Part shown: positions 52,083-64,000 of the stretch, piece by piece
Position numbering within the stretch: position 1 is the first letter of the stretch
Layout of the letters: every line of letters starts with the position of its first letter
Source of the DNA: Lineus longissimus
Taxonomy: Eukaryota > Nemertea > Pilidiophora > Heteronemertea > Lineidae
Assembly: GCF_910592395.1 (NCBI RefSeq)
Contig: NC_088310.1
Span: 11,913,501 to 11,977,500, forward strand
Direction of reading: 5' to 3'
DNA: 64,000 nucleotides
The notes under the pieces: model-generated
What the model saw: the letters and a program-made list of their open reading frames with translations, nothing else
Database searches by the model: none
What the model was told of the DNA's origin: nothing
Translations under genes and position numbers: made by a program

Positions 52083-52634
52083 CTGCCACCCTTTATCATC
52101 AGGCGACTAATTGCCCTGATGGTTCATAATGAGTTATTAAATGTTCCCTAATTGCTTAGCTTGTTCTCTGCCACACCAATTGGTGTACCATTTAAGGATT
52201 ACCAACTCGATGAGCTGCCAATAGGAAGACTTTGAAAGGACTACGTCAACAATACGTTACGGTTTCTTTATCTTCTTCTAAAGTTCTCGTTTTCCACTAA
52301 CACATCTGGTTCAGCTCCTGGGATGTGTCACCTTTTGACCCCTGGACCATTTTTCCGACAAGGACACAAGCGCACCAAAAAGAAAAGCGCTTTTCTGCGG
52401 TACTTTGAACCATGCTCAAAGCGATGCTGATTATTACCCGACATGTCCGGGGAAAAGTAGAAAATGTCCTCCCCTCGAAATGGTGTCCGGCAATATTGTA
52501 TCCTGACAGATTATTATAGATGGTTCATAACCGTCAATAGCTCAGAGTTTACAGCGCATAGTCCTTTTCCCCGGACTTTTAACTAGGATATTTTGAATTT
52601 CTACAGTCTCCACCGAAGGAAGTGTTCATTTGAA
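52083..52634 (+). repeat. 552-bp perfect tandem duplication, copy 2
   Basis: Second identical unit, directly abutting copy 1 with no spacer. After it only CT of a third unit would match. Includes the second family A copy at 52457-52606. Confidence 0.95.
52457..52606 (+). repeat. Repeat family A, copy 2
   Basis: Identical to the copy at 51905 because it lies in the tandem duplication. Confidence 0.75.
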
Positions 52635-52670
52635 CTCCACCAGTGAGGGAACAAAGTAGTGACATTTCTG

Positions 52671-52721
52671 GGAGTCGAACCAGTAGCCTTGAGGCCGACG
52701 CTCTTCAGTTAATTTGCTCCC
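52671..52721 (-). repeat. tRNA-like fragment, possible SINE head
   Basis: On the minus strand a perfect B-box GGTTCGACTCC (52681-52671) lies in a T-arm-like CTGG-TTCGACTC-CCAG hairpin. Upstream, GGGAGCAAATTAACTGAAG followed by AGCGTCGGCC resembles a tRNA A-box and D-arm. The spacing is shorter than in a real tRNA and no anticodon stem can be folded, so this is a degenerate tRNA pseudogene or a tRNA-derived SINE, not a functional tRNA. Confidence 0.4.
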
Positions 52722-52734
52722 ACTCTCCTAGCAA

Positions 52735-55440
52735 TTCTGAAATACGGCAATATATCATTCATACCAACTTTATGACAGAGGCGTGCAATGCATGCCATGA
52801 AGTCAAACTTTGACTTGGAGGAAATTGAAGTAACTTCTAAAATAGGTCGATCCGCGAACAGTTTAATGAAATACGATATTGTTTCCAGCGAAAAAGCATG
52901 GTTAAAGAAATGCTTACAAAATGCATTATACACAATGAACCCGTGGGCGATTACATGGAAGTATTGCTAGGTGTTGGCAGTTGCCGTGTTAAAGTGTTTG
53001 TATGTTATCAGATGTACATCAGAAACAGTTTGTTAATTCATATTACACTGTACGCATAGTCTCAACTGCAACTGTAATGCCATGCATCTTCTCAACCAGA
53101 AGCGACTTCAGTAGATCATTTCTGCTCTTATCTGTTTCATTGAATTATGATGAAAAGAAGTTGCTTGCCATTCTCTTCTTTAAGTGACAACGCTACCCTT
53201 TCCCATAGTTAAAAAGTGCTGACCTCTCCAGATTAAAATCGACTTGGAACCTATTTCCGTCGTTTAGAACAGCCGCCTGACACCGGTCGTCCAGCCAGCC
53301 TCCCATTATGATGTCCGAGTGAACAGGAGCTGATAAAAGACCCGTCATACTCTCTCCATCAACGACATGTCAATATTTGTCTGCTAAATTATTAACCAAA
53401 CACGACCATTTATGTTTCAGAACAATACAACTCCAATGACGTGAACTGTCCAAGCCGTTCTTCTGACTTGTAAGGGAGTGGGTCATGGACCTACGTTTGT
53501 TCCTCTCGTACTGATGTTTGAAACAACTTGCTAAATGCTTTGTCCTGACAGAGTTTGTTCAGAAGTGATGAAGACACTGTTAAGCCAATCTGACAGCATG
53601 ATATCTTAACTTTCTTCATCACAACTCGCCGTCATTGAACATTCTGACGTTTTCATATACTGCTCAGTGGCTGGAAAATTACTCCACATACGGATCAATA
53701 ACCACTGTCATATTTTGTAATTTTAAAATTTTGATTGTTCATTATAAATCAAACTAGCCCAATACATAAAGCAATGCATTGGATGAGTAGCCTATCTGTT
53801 GACGACATAATTGACTTCCGCCTTTTTCCAAATTCGTTCTGTGCCCATTTGTAAACACTGAGTGAAACGGGTTTTTTCCGAGACCTAATAACTATTCTTA
53901 GCAGCTGGACAATCCAAAGGAGAATGAAGGAGAATGTAACTCATGTGAGTCAACCGGAAAGGATAAGTTATTCCATCAGCTTCCGAAGTTCCATAACGTA
54001 GCCAGGGAAGTAGTCAACAACATTTAACATGAACATTTATCGTCTAATTATTGAATATGCACGACGTCATTGGTCAACCGTTGCGTACGCTTTCCCTTTC
54101 GAGTTTCTTTTAAAATTTACTACCGCAGGAAAGTTTATTCTTGTATGTCGACTATTTCTGAATGATAACAGTCAATTCAACAAAAATAGAAGCGCTAATT
54201 TCATGTTATATCTCAGACTTGGCGACATTCTGGCACGCTCTACTTGGCATTTGAACCTAAGCTATTCTTGCCCGTTCCAACTTAGTTAAAAAAGCGAGTG
54301 AATATCAGATGAACTAGTGAAACCAGGGCTAATGAAAGGATAAGGGTTTGCGAACAGCATGCTGGCAGAACGCTGGAGGACAAGGTGTTTATTTGGGAAA
54401 CTTGATAGTACGAACGAACAATACAAACGGAACCGAAAACCGTAATGCATTCACTGACTTGACAGAAGATTGGCGGTCGTTTCGCCGAGCCTATATTGGC
54501 CCTAATGTGTCGAATCTGCCATATGCTGCCCACGAAATTCGATCTTCCTTCACAGGACAATGAAAATTACGGTTTGGTATGACCACTTAAAGACTAGGGC
54601 TTCATTGTTCCCTCATCATAAGGATTGCAAGTCTTGCGGAGACTACCCAATCACTGGCATCAGCATAGAAGAGCTGCGAAGAACAAGCTATTACCTGCGT
54701 TCTCCATTGTGGTTGTTAGTGGCCCTTTGGTCATCTTAGTGCCGTACAGGGTTATTTTTCGCTAGTCTGATGACACTCGGCGCCAGTTCAAGCCAGTCAA
54801 AAGCTTCCCCATTCATTGCTCGTTCTCTCCGTATAATTTGGCTGTCCGACCTAATTACCTGACTTGTGCCGTCTCGGATGGGCACCACTTTTACACTTCC
54901 TTCTTTCTCAAGGTTTCGCTGCATTTTAGTGCCAGATTAACCTTCATAATATAGCTTGGAAAGTGATTACCAATACGAGATAAACAAGTTTTGAGGAATA
55001 TTCTCTTCAGACCTATTGCATGTCCTGAAGATTGAGAATCTAATTACATATACATTGTACTAGCAAATTACGCATGAAACCGGCAAGTTGAAATGGGATA
55101 TACCTTGAATTTCATGCGCATAATGATTGAACTGCATTAAAGATATCAGTCTTATTGCAGTTTTATTGAAGAGATAGCTTAAACGCGAAATGAACAGCAT
55201 TTAGGGGCCTATTGCTTGAATTTAGGTTCTGCACATGGTTGTAAAAGGGACTGTGTAACTCATTACCCAGTATTGGCGCCCCATAGTTTTACCTAGCCAC
55301 ATGAAAGCATCAATCCTGATGATTCCGTTGGAGCTGTCTAAAATATCTCCTGGAGAACGTGGCTTCCCTATTGTTGGTGATAGATTAAATTATGATTCAA
55401 TAGAGACTGTTGACATTCATCACTGACAAAGACTAAAAGT
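52735..55440. other. Intergenic, no gene recognised
   Basis: Open frames up to about 92 codons overlap on both strands (54282-54563) with no domain. No other signal. Confidence 0.5.
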
Positions 55441-55510
55441 GCATAATAGAATCCGTTGTCCCCGGAACACTCTATTCGGGTACTTTTAAAAATGCTACAC
55501 CTGAACCCCC
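55441..55510 (+). repeat. Repeat family A, truncated copy (right end)
   Basis: AATAGAATCCGTTGTCCCCG, then ACTTTTAAAAATGCTACACC; this aligns with the last 60-70 bases of the copy at 62575, including the CTACACCTGAMCC end. Confidence 0.55.
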
Positions 55511-56227
55511 AATAGATTGATTGTATTATGCTTTTTCGTACCAGACCAGTGATAGGTCCTGTTTCCCATATACATTTTGAACTAAAATAGAAAATGCTAA
55601 TTACTAATCCCTATCATTGTATGTATATTTGACCACTATTATTGTGTGTTCTGTACCTGGAAGCACGGATGTATAGCACCACACCCGTGCTGGAAAGCTA
55701 ATACTGGCAGAGGTTTGCCTTGGAGAATGACGTCAACAGTACCCGGCAACGCTGGTAGAGCCATCTGGCACCCCAATTAGCAGTTACAGCTCTTCAGTCA
55801 GCGTGCTCTCCTGAAGGTGAACATTTCTCTAAAATATCCTAAAACCACCGAGATATTCCACTTATGACACCTTCAGTGACTCTTAATTAGATATGATTCA
55901 CACGTACTGAACCAAAAATTAACATTCAACGCATTTCTAATGCCCCATTTTGAAACCCAATTCACCTCCTTTTTAGCGGCCACGTCTTCCATTGTAGTAT
56001 AGATTTCATAATACAGATAACTCTGATGGTCACATTCTACGGGTGAAGTCCACTTTCATTATTAACTGTGAATGTATATGCGATTATAGAATCTTCCAAA
56101 CATCTTGCTATTAGTCTTCGGTAAGGGCTAAACGTGTAGATCTTCCGGAGCAAGCAAATCTACTGCGTCTCTAGTACGTGAAGAACTGCATTGTCACGCT
56201 TTGCTAAAAACTTTTTCTCGTGCGGAG

Positions 56228-56403
56228 CAGAAATAGAAAATGTCACCCTGGAAAATGTGTCCAGCCCTATTGTATTCCGGCGGACAATGGTGATATATGG
56301 TTATATCAAAGACATTACCGTCAATAGCTCAGAGATTACAGCGCATGATAGGAAATCTTTTCTCTCCGGACATTCTAGCATAGGACGTTTCAAACTTCTA
56401 CAG
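56228..56403 (+). repeat. Repeat family A, copy
   Basis: GCAGAAATAGAAAATGTCAC to AAACTTCTACAG. Central ACCGTCAATAGCTCAGAG at 56317 is identical to the copies at 51.9 and 52.5 kb, followed by ATTACAGCGCATGATAGG. The plus-strand 95-codon frame across it is a by-product. Confidence 0.75.
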
Positions 56404-59400
56404 CGGCATAGCCTTCTCAAAATTCGCATAACAGCATCGACTTGCTGGACAACTGTCCCACACGCCCTAATCGCCTGATTACGAATCAACCAAAATAATA
56501 GGATGGCGACACTAAACTATTTTCCCGATACTTTGGCACCTGATGAGGTTGGAATTGTAAACATTTGGCATATGTTTGGACCAATGTGTCTCAAGAAGAC
56601 TTAGAGACTCCTAGTAAAAACTTGACGCCAGTGGGGAAAATAATAGAACGCTCATACGATATTTCATCCAAGCAAAGTCAAGTAGTATTAGCCAAACGTC
56701 AAGTAGTGAGAAGGATTCTCAATGGTCCATGAATCAAACTAACTTGCGACAGAATTGGTGTCAGGGGTATATCGAATGAATGGCTCGGGTAGACGGGCTG
56801 GTGCTTGGTGGCGAGTTGTCTTTCAACTAAGTTAAAGATACTCATTCAGGATCGACCCTCAAGTGTATGAGATCAACCGCCCAGAAAGGTTCAAGCTATC
56901 AAAGTGCCAAAAACATTTTTTTTCGGACCTTGTAAACAGTGCATCCTACTCAGTTGGAAATAAATGTATGCACAGTTTAAACCACTGGCGCCTTGCATGT
57001 GCCTCTGTGATTTGTGGGCAGACCATGCACACGTCAGTGGTTTTACCTATAATTTGGTGGCGCTAGCACAGAATACAGAATGAAGCACTAAACCTTGAGT
57101 TTCAAAGACATTCCCAACGCACCCTCATCATCTTGTACTAGTTTAGGAAATGAAGGGCTGCAGGTAAAACGACTTAAGTCATATCATGGTTATTGCATTA
57201 GAAAACAGGTTGTTTATTGCCAAGGACATCTGTACTTATTAACATTACTTTAATATCATTTAAGACACATCATCCATTCAACTGTGCCGCCGGTAAGCTG
57301 CTTTTTAAAACATTAGCTTACGTACACTACTGATGTCGACGTAACCAATTTTGCTGTCCTGATCATGACGAATTCATCTTCAATTCCGCATTTCTTTCTC
57401 CAGTTTCTTGTAATCGTATCCGTGTAAAATACATCTGCCGAATGCATCCTATTTGACGATGCCTCTGAATGGCAATTCACCCACAAGTGTGACAGTCTCC
57501 TCATAACTTTTCAAAAACATCTATATTTGTTTTTTTGTTTGTAATTAAGAAACAAGTCCCTTTGCTAATGACTTGATGTTAATGGCTTTTTAAGTGATGT
57601 TTTAAGACCTGGAAGCATCCTCGAAAGGTTTAAGTAAGCGACGTCTCGCGGATTGTGACATGAAGCCCAATCACAATCTCGCAATCCCATGCTTATGGAA
57701 GGATGTTATCCGGCATTGAGTTCATTCACTCGTAAAACGTTTCAGGAGTATTACCAATCATATTTCCTCTTAGTTGGCAGAAATGATTTTAAGAAGACAC
57801 TGTTATGGTGTGATGATTTTTCTCGTGAGGATGAAGAATCCTTACACCATAGCAGTTTTTCGTTGCAAATGTAGTGATCGAACCATGCATACGAGTTTCG
57901 GCCAAAACATTGCCCTCGAATTGAGGTCAGTTCGGGTGAGGCAACGATAAAAATTCAATATCGAAACAAAAGTTCATGGTGACCAACGGTTTTGACTAAA
58001 AAGCCTGCGATATGCAGCAAACAATATCTGTTGTAAGCTTTAGAAGAAAACGTTAGACTTACTACTCTCTGGATTAATGGACCAAACGTCCCCTTAGGGG
58101 CATTTATATCTAACTGACGGCTGCCTAATCAGCTTCCACTCTACAGTACATAAAGTTTCCATCACCATTTTGCACATGAAATGGAGAAAAAGAATCAAAA
58201 TCTGTAATTATATATCACGCAATGCCGATTTTGTTCCCGACTGGACCCAATTGAGGCATCCGTGCAGCGATCATCTATGTGCGGATCAGTGCATTGAAAA
58301 CGCACTCCCTGGAGCTGAGGAATGAAGACGTCATCTTGTCGGCGCTTTAATAGTGATAACCCCGATACCAGGTCGACATTTATGGTGACGTTGGCGTCGG
58401 GCTATCGAGGTAACATAAAGTCTGACCTCGGCGAAGTCTTGGGGGCGCAAAAGTTCATTCCGTCTATAAAGAGTTGAAACACAATTGGGAAAACTTAAAA
58501 CACTTTCAAGAAATAGTTTATTATTGAAACAAGAGAAGAAGAAGCATACATATTATTAGAGGGCAGACAAGCCTGCTTCTTTAAGTGTTTCTGCTACATC
58601 GCATCTCTAAGAAAAGCTATTGATTTGCAGCATACGGCATGTCTAGTCAGAGCTATGAGCTAGTCCAACCCCACCCCCGTTCTTCAGTCCACACAAAATA
58701 CAAAGACAACAGTATGTAAACAATAACTATTATATACATAAAAAAGTACGAGACATACGACTCCTGTTTTGATCTCAATGGCGACGATTGCTTCATAAAA
58801 AAGACACCGCCGGTCTAGCCAGTTCGTTTACCATCATCGGATGTAAATGGATTTTTGAGGTGAAGCGGTCTCAAACTGACTTCACCAGTCTAATTCCCGA
58901 TACAGGAGTGTAAACATAAAGTTATCACATTGCAACAAATTATGAGGTGCTGGACATGAGATAACTGCATTATATCATTGTGACAATTCGCAAGACCAAA
59001 CCAGTGGGTAGGGAATCGGATGTTTTCAAAGTGTTTTTCAAACACTTGAACACATGTTCAGTGAAAATTTAACCATCTAGAGGACGTCTCGAGTTTTGTG
59101 GCTGAGTACAATTGTTTGGTGGCGTAGGACTTTTCTGGCGCCATCATCCGGCGGGAGAGTCAGCATTGTCCTTTCGTTGCATCAAATATTCATCTGAAGC
59201 GCCGGTAAAGTTACAACTACGTTTTTTTATCAATTTCAACCTTGAATGACATAAAAACGATCATCAGTGGCGCCAGCTTATTTTAAAAGCGTGTGTCCAC
59301 TACTCGAGATAGTTTATTCCGTGCTGCAATATTGACCAAACTGACAGGCCAGCGACCAGCTTAACCTATGGTGTCCTTTTCTATCAGGTGATTGCAAGGT

Positions 59401-59601
59401 AAGTCAATATGCCAAGTGCTCCATCTTGTTCTTAATGGGGACCCTCCAAATATGAGTGTTATGATTACAGTCAAGATAATTAATTGTTCAGCTTTTCAAA
59501 TCATCTTGGTCTTTCAAGCAGAATGATTCCTATAATATATCATTCAGACATATTAAAGTAATAATCATCGAGCTGTCTCCGAAATGATTACAATTGTGCG
59601 T
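56404..59601. other. Intergenic, no gene recognised
   Basis: No coding domain, RNA gene or clear repeat seen. Confidence 0.5.
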
Positions 59602-59630
59602 AGGTGGTGGTGGTGGGGGGGGGGGGGGGG
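59602..59630 (+). repeat. (GGT)n followed by a G-run
   Basis: Four GGT units and then an uninterrupted run of guanines. Quadruplex-capable and liable to length error. Confidence 0.8.
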
Positions 59631-59635
59631 TCACA

Positions 59636-59946
59636 CTCTTTTGTTAGAATAAAAACCGTAACAAAAATAACCAAGCGATAATCTTAACGTAACACTAGTG
59701 TTTATAGATATATATACCAGCTTGCAACGACCTCTTTTTAAATATCTTTCGATATTTTTAATCTCATGCATGTGTGTAATTGAGCTTTTAAGATTCAAAT
59801 GTTCATGCATTTCTGAGATGTACAAATTCATGAAATGTAAAACTTGATTTTTATAAATGAAAAAAAAGGAAAGAAAAAGAAGAAGAAAAAGGGAGAGGGT
59901 CTACTTCAACGATCAAACAGAACCACATTTTGAATAAAATTTATTC
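59636..59946 (+). repeat. Tandem repeat G, unit 1 (uninterrupted)
   Basis: About 311 bp beginning TTTTGTTAGAATAAA and ending near CAGAACCACATTTTGAATAA. Shares with unit 2 blocks such as AAAATAACCA, CAGTGTTTATAGATA-like text, CTTTCGATATTTT, TCTGAGATGTACAA, and GGGAGAGGGTCTACTTCAAC. In unit 1 the site corresponding to the unit 2 insertion is empty. Confidence 0.85.
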
Positions 59947-60841
59947 TGTTGTTAGAATAAATATCGCAACGAAAATAACCAGGCGACAATCTTTACGTAA
60001 AACCAGTGTTTATAGATAGATATACAGTAGTGTAAAAAATGTTAGAACAGCCCACAATGTTAGGATATTTCCTATTCAACAGGCTCACCTTAAGCTTTAC
60101 CTACATGTAATTAGTTTTGAATGTTGTGCACAGCAATTTAAAGATATGGAAAAGGTAGCACGTAAACAACACAATTTGAAAATATCATAAAAATTCCTTT
60201 TTGATACTTCAGATAATTGGTCCCAAAATGATGTCACATCACTCTATGGATACTTATAAGAATTCCCGCTTCGTGATATTACAAATTATCAAAACTTTGA
60301 TATTTTTAAAGTTTCAAAATTTGGACGAAATTTTAACAATATATCAGGCTCTCATCAACTAAACAAAATGACTCCAGCTTGTTATCTGATTTGTTCTCCT
60401 AGGAAGTTCATAATCTGAAAAATTAGCTGAAGAGGTGCCAGGTGATATTCACGATACCTCATGATATTTTCAAAATGAAAGGAGTTTTTAAGAGTTTTTT
60501 GGCAGGAGGTAATGGAGGAAAGCCTGTCCAGCAAAGAAAAGAACAGAATGTTGCATAGAAGAGAGAAATATCCTAACTTGATAGGGTGTTCTAATTTTTT
60601 TGCACACTAGTGTATCAGCTCGCGACCACCCCTTTTTAAACCTCTTTCGATATTTTCACCTCATACGTGTGTGTAGTTCTGCTCCTATGATACAAATGTG
60701 CATGCATCTCTGAGATGTACAAGTTCATAAAATGTAAAACTTGACTTTTGTGAATGAAAAAAAAAATTAAAGAAAAAGGAAAAGGGAGAGGGTCTACTTC
60801 AACGATCAAACAGAACCACGTTTTGAATTTTAAATTCATTC
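59947..60841 (+). repeat. Tandem repeat G, unit 2 (interrupted)
   Basis: Second unit, split by a 588-bp element at 60025-60612. Without it the unit is about 305 bp, matching unit 1. Divergence of roughly one base in eight or ten shows that the tandem duplication is old. Confidence 0.85.
60025..60612. mobile_element. 588-bp non-autonomous Tc1/mariner-like element
   Basis: Ends CAGTAGTGTAAAAAATGTTA at the left and, inverted, CACTAGTGTGCAAAAAAATT at the right; both continue to TTAGAACA(G/C)CC. It is flanked by TA on each side (60023-60024, 60613-60614), the target duplication of Tc1/mariner. The neighbouring repeat unit provides the pre-insertion sequence. No transposase frame; a MITE dependent on another copy's transposase. 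Confidence 0.9.
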
Positions 60842-62574
60842 CTATGTTTTGATCTTGTATTTAAAGTAAATAGATGTGCTTCCTTTTTGTTGATGCAAGA
60901 CTGTCGAAGTTAGTTCATATGTTTACTGAATACTATATGAAATGTATAATAAAGATTAAGTAGTTAATGTGGCAACGATGGCTTTTCATGTGATGACATC
61001 TAACATTTCATATTTCGGTGGCTTTGGATGACTCAAGTCATGGAAATAGTTAGTTGACGTGATTGCCCAGGTCGAGTGATAGAAACATGCGTGCAGCGGT
61101 ATTTTTTGCATCCCAATGATGTATTATGCAAATCATAGTACTTGATCGAAGACATGGCGACATGAGTTGTTACAATCATTATCCCGCCGATGAAAGCGTT
61201 TTGCTTTTTCGCATGATGATGATGAGATTCCCATCAAACTTATATAGCATATCTCAGGATAAAAACATTCAATTTAGAATTGCAGATCAGCCCCTGAACC
61301 GGAGGTCACTGAAAAACAACATGTAGGCTTAGACCGGGAAAAGGTAAAATGTAGCTACAGCCGCAACGTGTTTGTTTATTTCGTACAAAGTTTGAACATA
61401 AGAAGGTACAAGGTGCACCATTTACATAAGGTAGTGAATAGTGCAAGAACAAGAACAAAGTAAATTTCCAAATCAATCACTTGAATGACTACTTGCATTA
61501 TACAGTGTACATTATACACTAAACAATATGCTAATTGTATATTCATCCAGCCTTAAAAACGTCTTGTAATATACCGTTCTTTTTTCATATATTTTGATTA
61601 GAGCGCGATCAGCGTCCACTAGGAGACTCTTGACTCTATAAAGAATATTATGCGATTGTATTGTAACTAGTAGGAAACCAGAGACCCTGGAAGAAAGCTT
61701 TGCTGTCAAAGAGAGTGGCAATCTCCATTACATGAGAAGACCGGGACCTCGATCAGAGGTGATGGGCGCTGATGATTTCACTGCGGCACTCCTCGACCGA
61801 TAGTCCGTTATTTACAGCGTTTAACTTGAAGAAAGCTAGCTATCGATCTCGGACAAAAATTATATCAAGAATGCGAATAGTTCTTTTGGCAACATCGGGT
61901 TTTCGCCTTTATTGGTTTACATCTGTTTATATCACATACTTGAAAACGCTCAGAAATGAAGATTTTTTGCCTAACCTATTAAACACCATTCTAAATTTGC
62001 ATATCATAACATATTGCACTCATATCATGGTATAATTTAATCTAATATATGTTTTTTTTTGTTCGATGTGCTTTCCCGTCCATGATTATCGCCTGACTAT
62101 GGTCTAAGAATAGGAATGATTTACTGGTTCATTTATTCTCGCTGTTATACTGCGCAAAATGATGCTACCGAACTCGTCGTCAAATTACTGCAAATTAACG
62201 ATTCGGGTAAACAAATAGGAAAACGTTACTGCCTGGCGATGACGTTCATATTTTTTTTGCATATCGGACACTTCTACAGGCAATCACGTTTGTGTAGGTT
62301 TATTCTCATCATCCGTGGGAAGGAATGTCTATGGTACGGAGCAGTAATCGATGATACATAACATATAGGAAAGAATATATAATTTTGTCTAAGCATACAG
62401 TGACCTATACACAGTCTACCTCCTTGTAAAATCCTTAAAAGCTCTTATTGTTCGCTCCTCATGGGAACAATTAATGAATTGAAATAATTATTACAAACAG
62501 TTTATTAGGAATTGATCTAGAACCGGTTAATTTTTTCACACGAAATCTAAACAAAGGCCAAAGCTTGTGTAGAA
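60842..62574. other. Intergenic, no gene recognised
   Basis: Short AT-rich frames only. Confidence 0.5.
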
Positions 62575-62749
62575 GTAGAAATTGTCCCCCTGGAAAAAGC
62601 AGCTGGTCCTATAATTGTACTCTATCGGTACGGTATGGTTCTACAGAGGTTATGTGACCGTCAATAGGTCAGAGATCAGAGCGCCTAACAGAATCATTTG
62701 TTCCCGGGACATTTTATCTTTAGGACATTTTAAACTTCTACACCTGACC
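62575..62749 (+). repeat. Repeat family A, copy
   Basis: GTAGAAATTGTCCCCCTGG to CATTTTAAACTTCTACACC. Central ACCGTCAATAGGTCAGAGAT at 62657 is followed by CAGAGCGCCTAAC, which is even closer to a tRNA A-box/D-arm (AGAGCGC). Overlapping frames on both strands are by-products. Confidence 0.75.
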
Positions 62750-64000
62750 ATGACGTACACGACCAGTTGCCAACTACGTATCGCCAAACAATTCTCAATC
62801 CAAATTGATAATTCTGACCGGCATTCAACGACCATGTGGAGAATATATCTAGCTTGAGTTGAATATTCAGAACTGGTGTAACATCGTGGTTGTTCCCCAT
62901 TTTTCAATGTTTCCCCCAATTGTACCACTATAAATTCAAGGATGACACTACCACAGCCCAAATAGCAACTATTTGATGCCTGCTCTATTGTAGAAGAAAC
63001 ATTGGCACAAAAAACACTCACCAACATTAGACTGGTCCTAGAGTGATGAACCTAGAGTATATTATTCGAATTGAAAAACTATCGCAATACATCATCAAGT
63101 TAATTGTCACCAATTTGACAAACTATGATAGTACGATATTGAACAAGATGAGTGAGTGCAGGTAAGGCTCGGAACCTGTTGACCCTCACCCCCATCTCTA
63201 TTTTACAGCAAGGGGACCACTCTCAAGCAAGTACGATTTTTTTCCCATGTCATGAATCGAACCCATCCTGACCCTACATTTGCTTACATTGAATCCATCA
63301 TCTCCCCCTCCTCATCGTGCGTGCATGCCATCGAACCCAGATTATCTTTCAAAGTTTGGAAATTGTTTGTCACCTTTTGATATAAGGATTGTTTGTCAAA
63401 TATTACCTTGCCGTGAAATAATGGAGAGCCATCTAAGAATCTTCAAATATGGCCATTGTGATCGGGTAGCTAGGGTGCGACATGTTAGCCAGCATCTCTC
63501 AATCAGCTGCATGGTCATGTTTGAAAAACATGCCCATCTTTTCACCACTGTGCCGATCATATTCGAGTGGCTATTCAAACACCGGTGCGTTTACCTTCCT
63601 TGCTGGTGATGTGCACAAAAGGGAGAAATGTTTTAAGTATTTGCTGAAGCTACCGTCAGGCCGTCAATCGTTTGTCTACATTTAGCGCATAGTTCGCCAC
63701 ACACCAAGTTTATCAAGGACAATCAAATATGCCCGCCAGGTTTGCTTGCCAGATATTCTCCATTTCTATGTTTTAAGGTAAACAAGGTAATCATTTCGAT
63801 AAGATGGTTGGAGAAAATAATATTCAAACTTTGTTATAAACAGCCTTAGTAAGAATCCGAACGATGTAGGATTATAAGTTGAGTATTTTGTTTCTCTTAA
63901 TCCAATCTTAGAGTGCGATGTTTTAACCAGTCCTTCCTTAATTGACTGCGCTTCAATCAGAAGTATACAGCAGCGGATACGTACAGAGAAATGCTGGTTG
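62750..64000. other. Intergenic, no gene recognised
   Basis: A 109-codon plus-strand frame at 63280-63609 has no domain and starts in ordinary DNA. No other supported feature. Confidence 0.5.

Noticed and set aside
59631-60839. Two similar minus-strand protein frames (59631-59831 and 60636-60839)
   Set aside because: Their similarity comes from the tandem repeat; spacing and stops do not indicate a conserved protein.
62650-63027. 125-codon minus-strand frame
   Set aside because: Partly within a family A repeat, with competing frames on the other strand.
63230-63262. Possible tRNA B-box on the minus strand (GGGTTCGATTCATG)
   Set aside because: No A-box at suitable distance and no T-arm or acceptor pairing; too weak to call.
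1-64000. CRISPR array, operon, phage or bacterial gene cluster
   Set aside because: No regularly spaced short repeats and no dense coding; the spliced homeobox gene shows this is animal DNA.

Overview
This window looks like nuclear DNA of an animal, probably a marine invertebrate. It is AT-rich (roughly 60% by eye), has very long non-coding stretches, contains many short degenerate DNA transposons and simple repeats, and carries one clear intron-containing animal gene. There is no bacterial-style gene packing. The lineage cannot be fixed from sequence alone; an invertebrate deuterostome (echinoderm, hemichordate or amphioxus type) is my guess, not a demonstration.

The one gene I can support fully is a SIX1/2 (sine oculis class) homeobox gene on the minus strand. 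Exon 1 (35950 down to 35352) encodes the SIX domain and the homeodomain. A 12,283-bp intron follows, and exon 2 (23068 down to 22810) encodes a C-terminal tail. The splice sites are GT/AG, they join in frame through a split Arg codon, and the spliced protein is 285 aa, which is normal for the family. Beyond the TGA stop (followed by CGG) the same frame stays open for 52 more codons in a GC-rich stretch, so stop-codon readthrough is worth testing.

Layout: 1-22650 is the region 3' of the gene, with no recognised gene. It holds a tandem repeat carrying nuclear-receptor-like sites (4795-5440), a family of short repeats (3316, 11041), a 743-bp inverted-terminal-repeat element (15307-16049) and a degenerate transposon copy (18099-18816). 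22651-35950 is the SIX1/2 gene. 35972-36140 is the probable promoter with a CCAAT box. 36140-64000 is the upstream region. It holds a transposon cluster (38859-41332), a perfect 552-bp tandem duplication (51531-52634), a local same-strand repeat family (51.9, 52.5, 55.4, 56.2 and 62.6 kb), and a tandem repeat with a nested Tc1/mariner-like insertion whose uninterrupted counterpart sits next to it (59636-60841).

Most of the window is probably the regulatory and intronic landscape of a developmental transcription factor, colonised by small non-autonomous transposons. I found no RNA gene, CRISPR array, complete transposase or second confident protein-coding gene. Other open frames are mostly short and look like chance.
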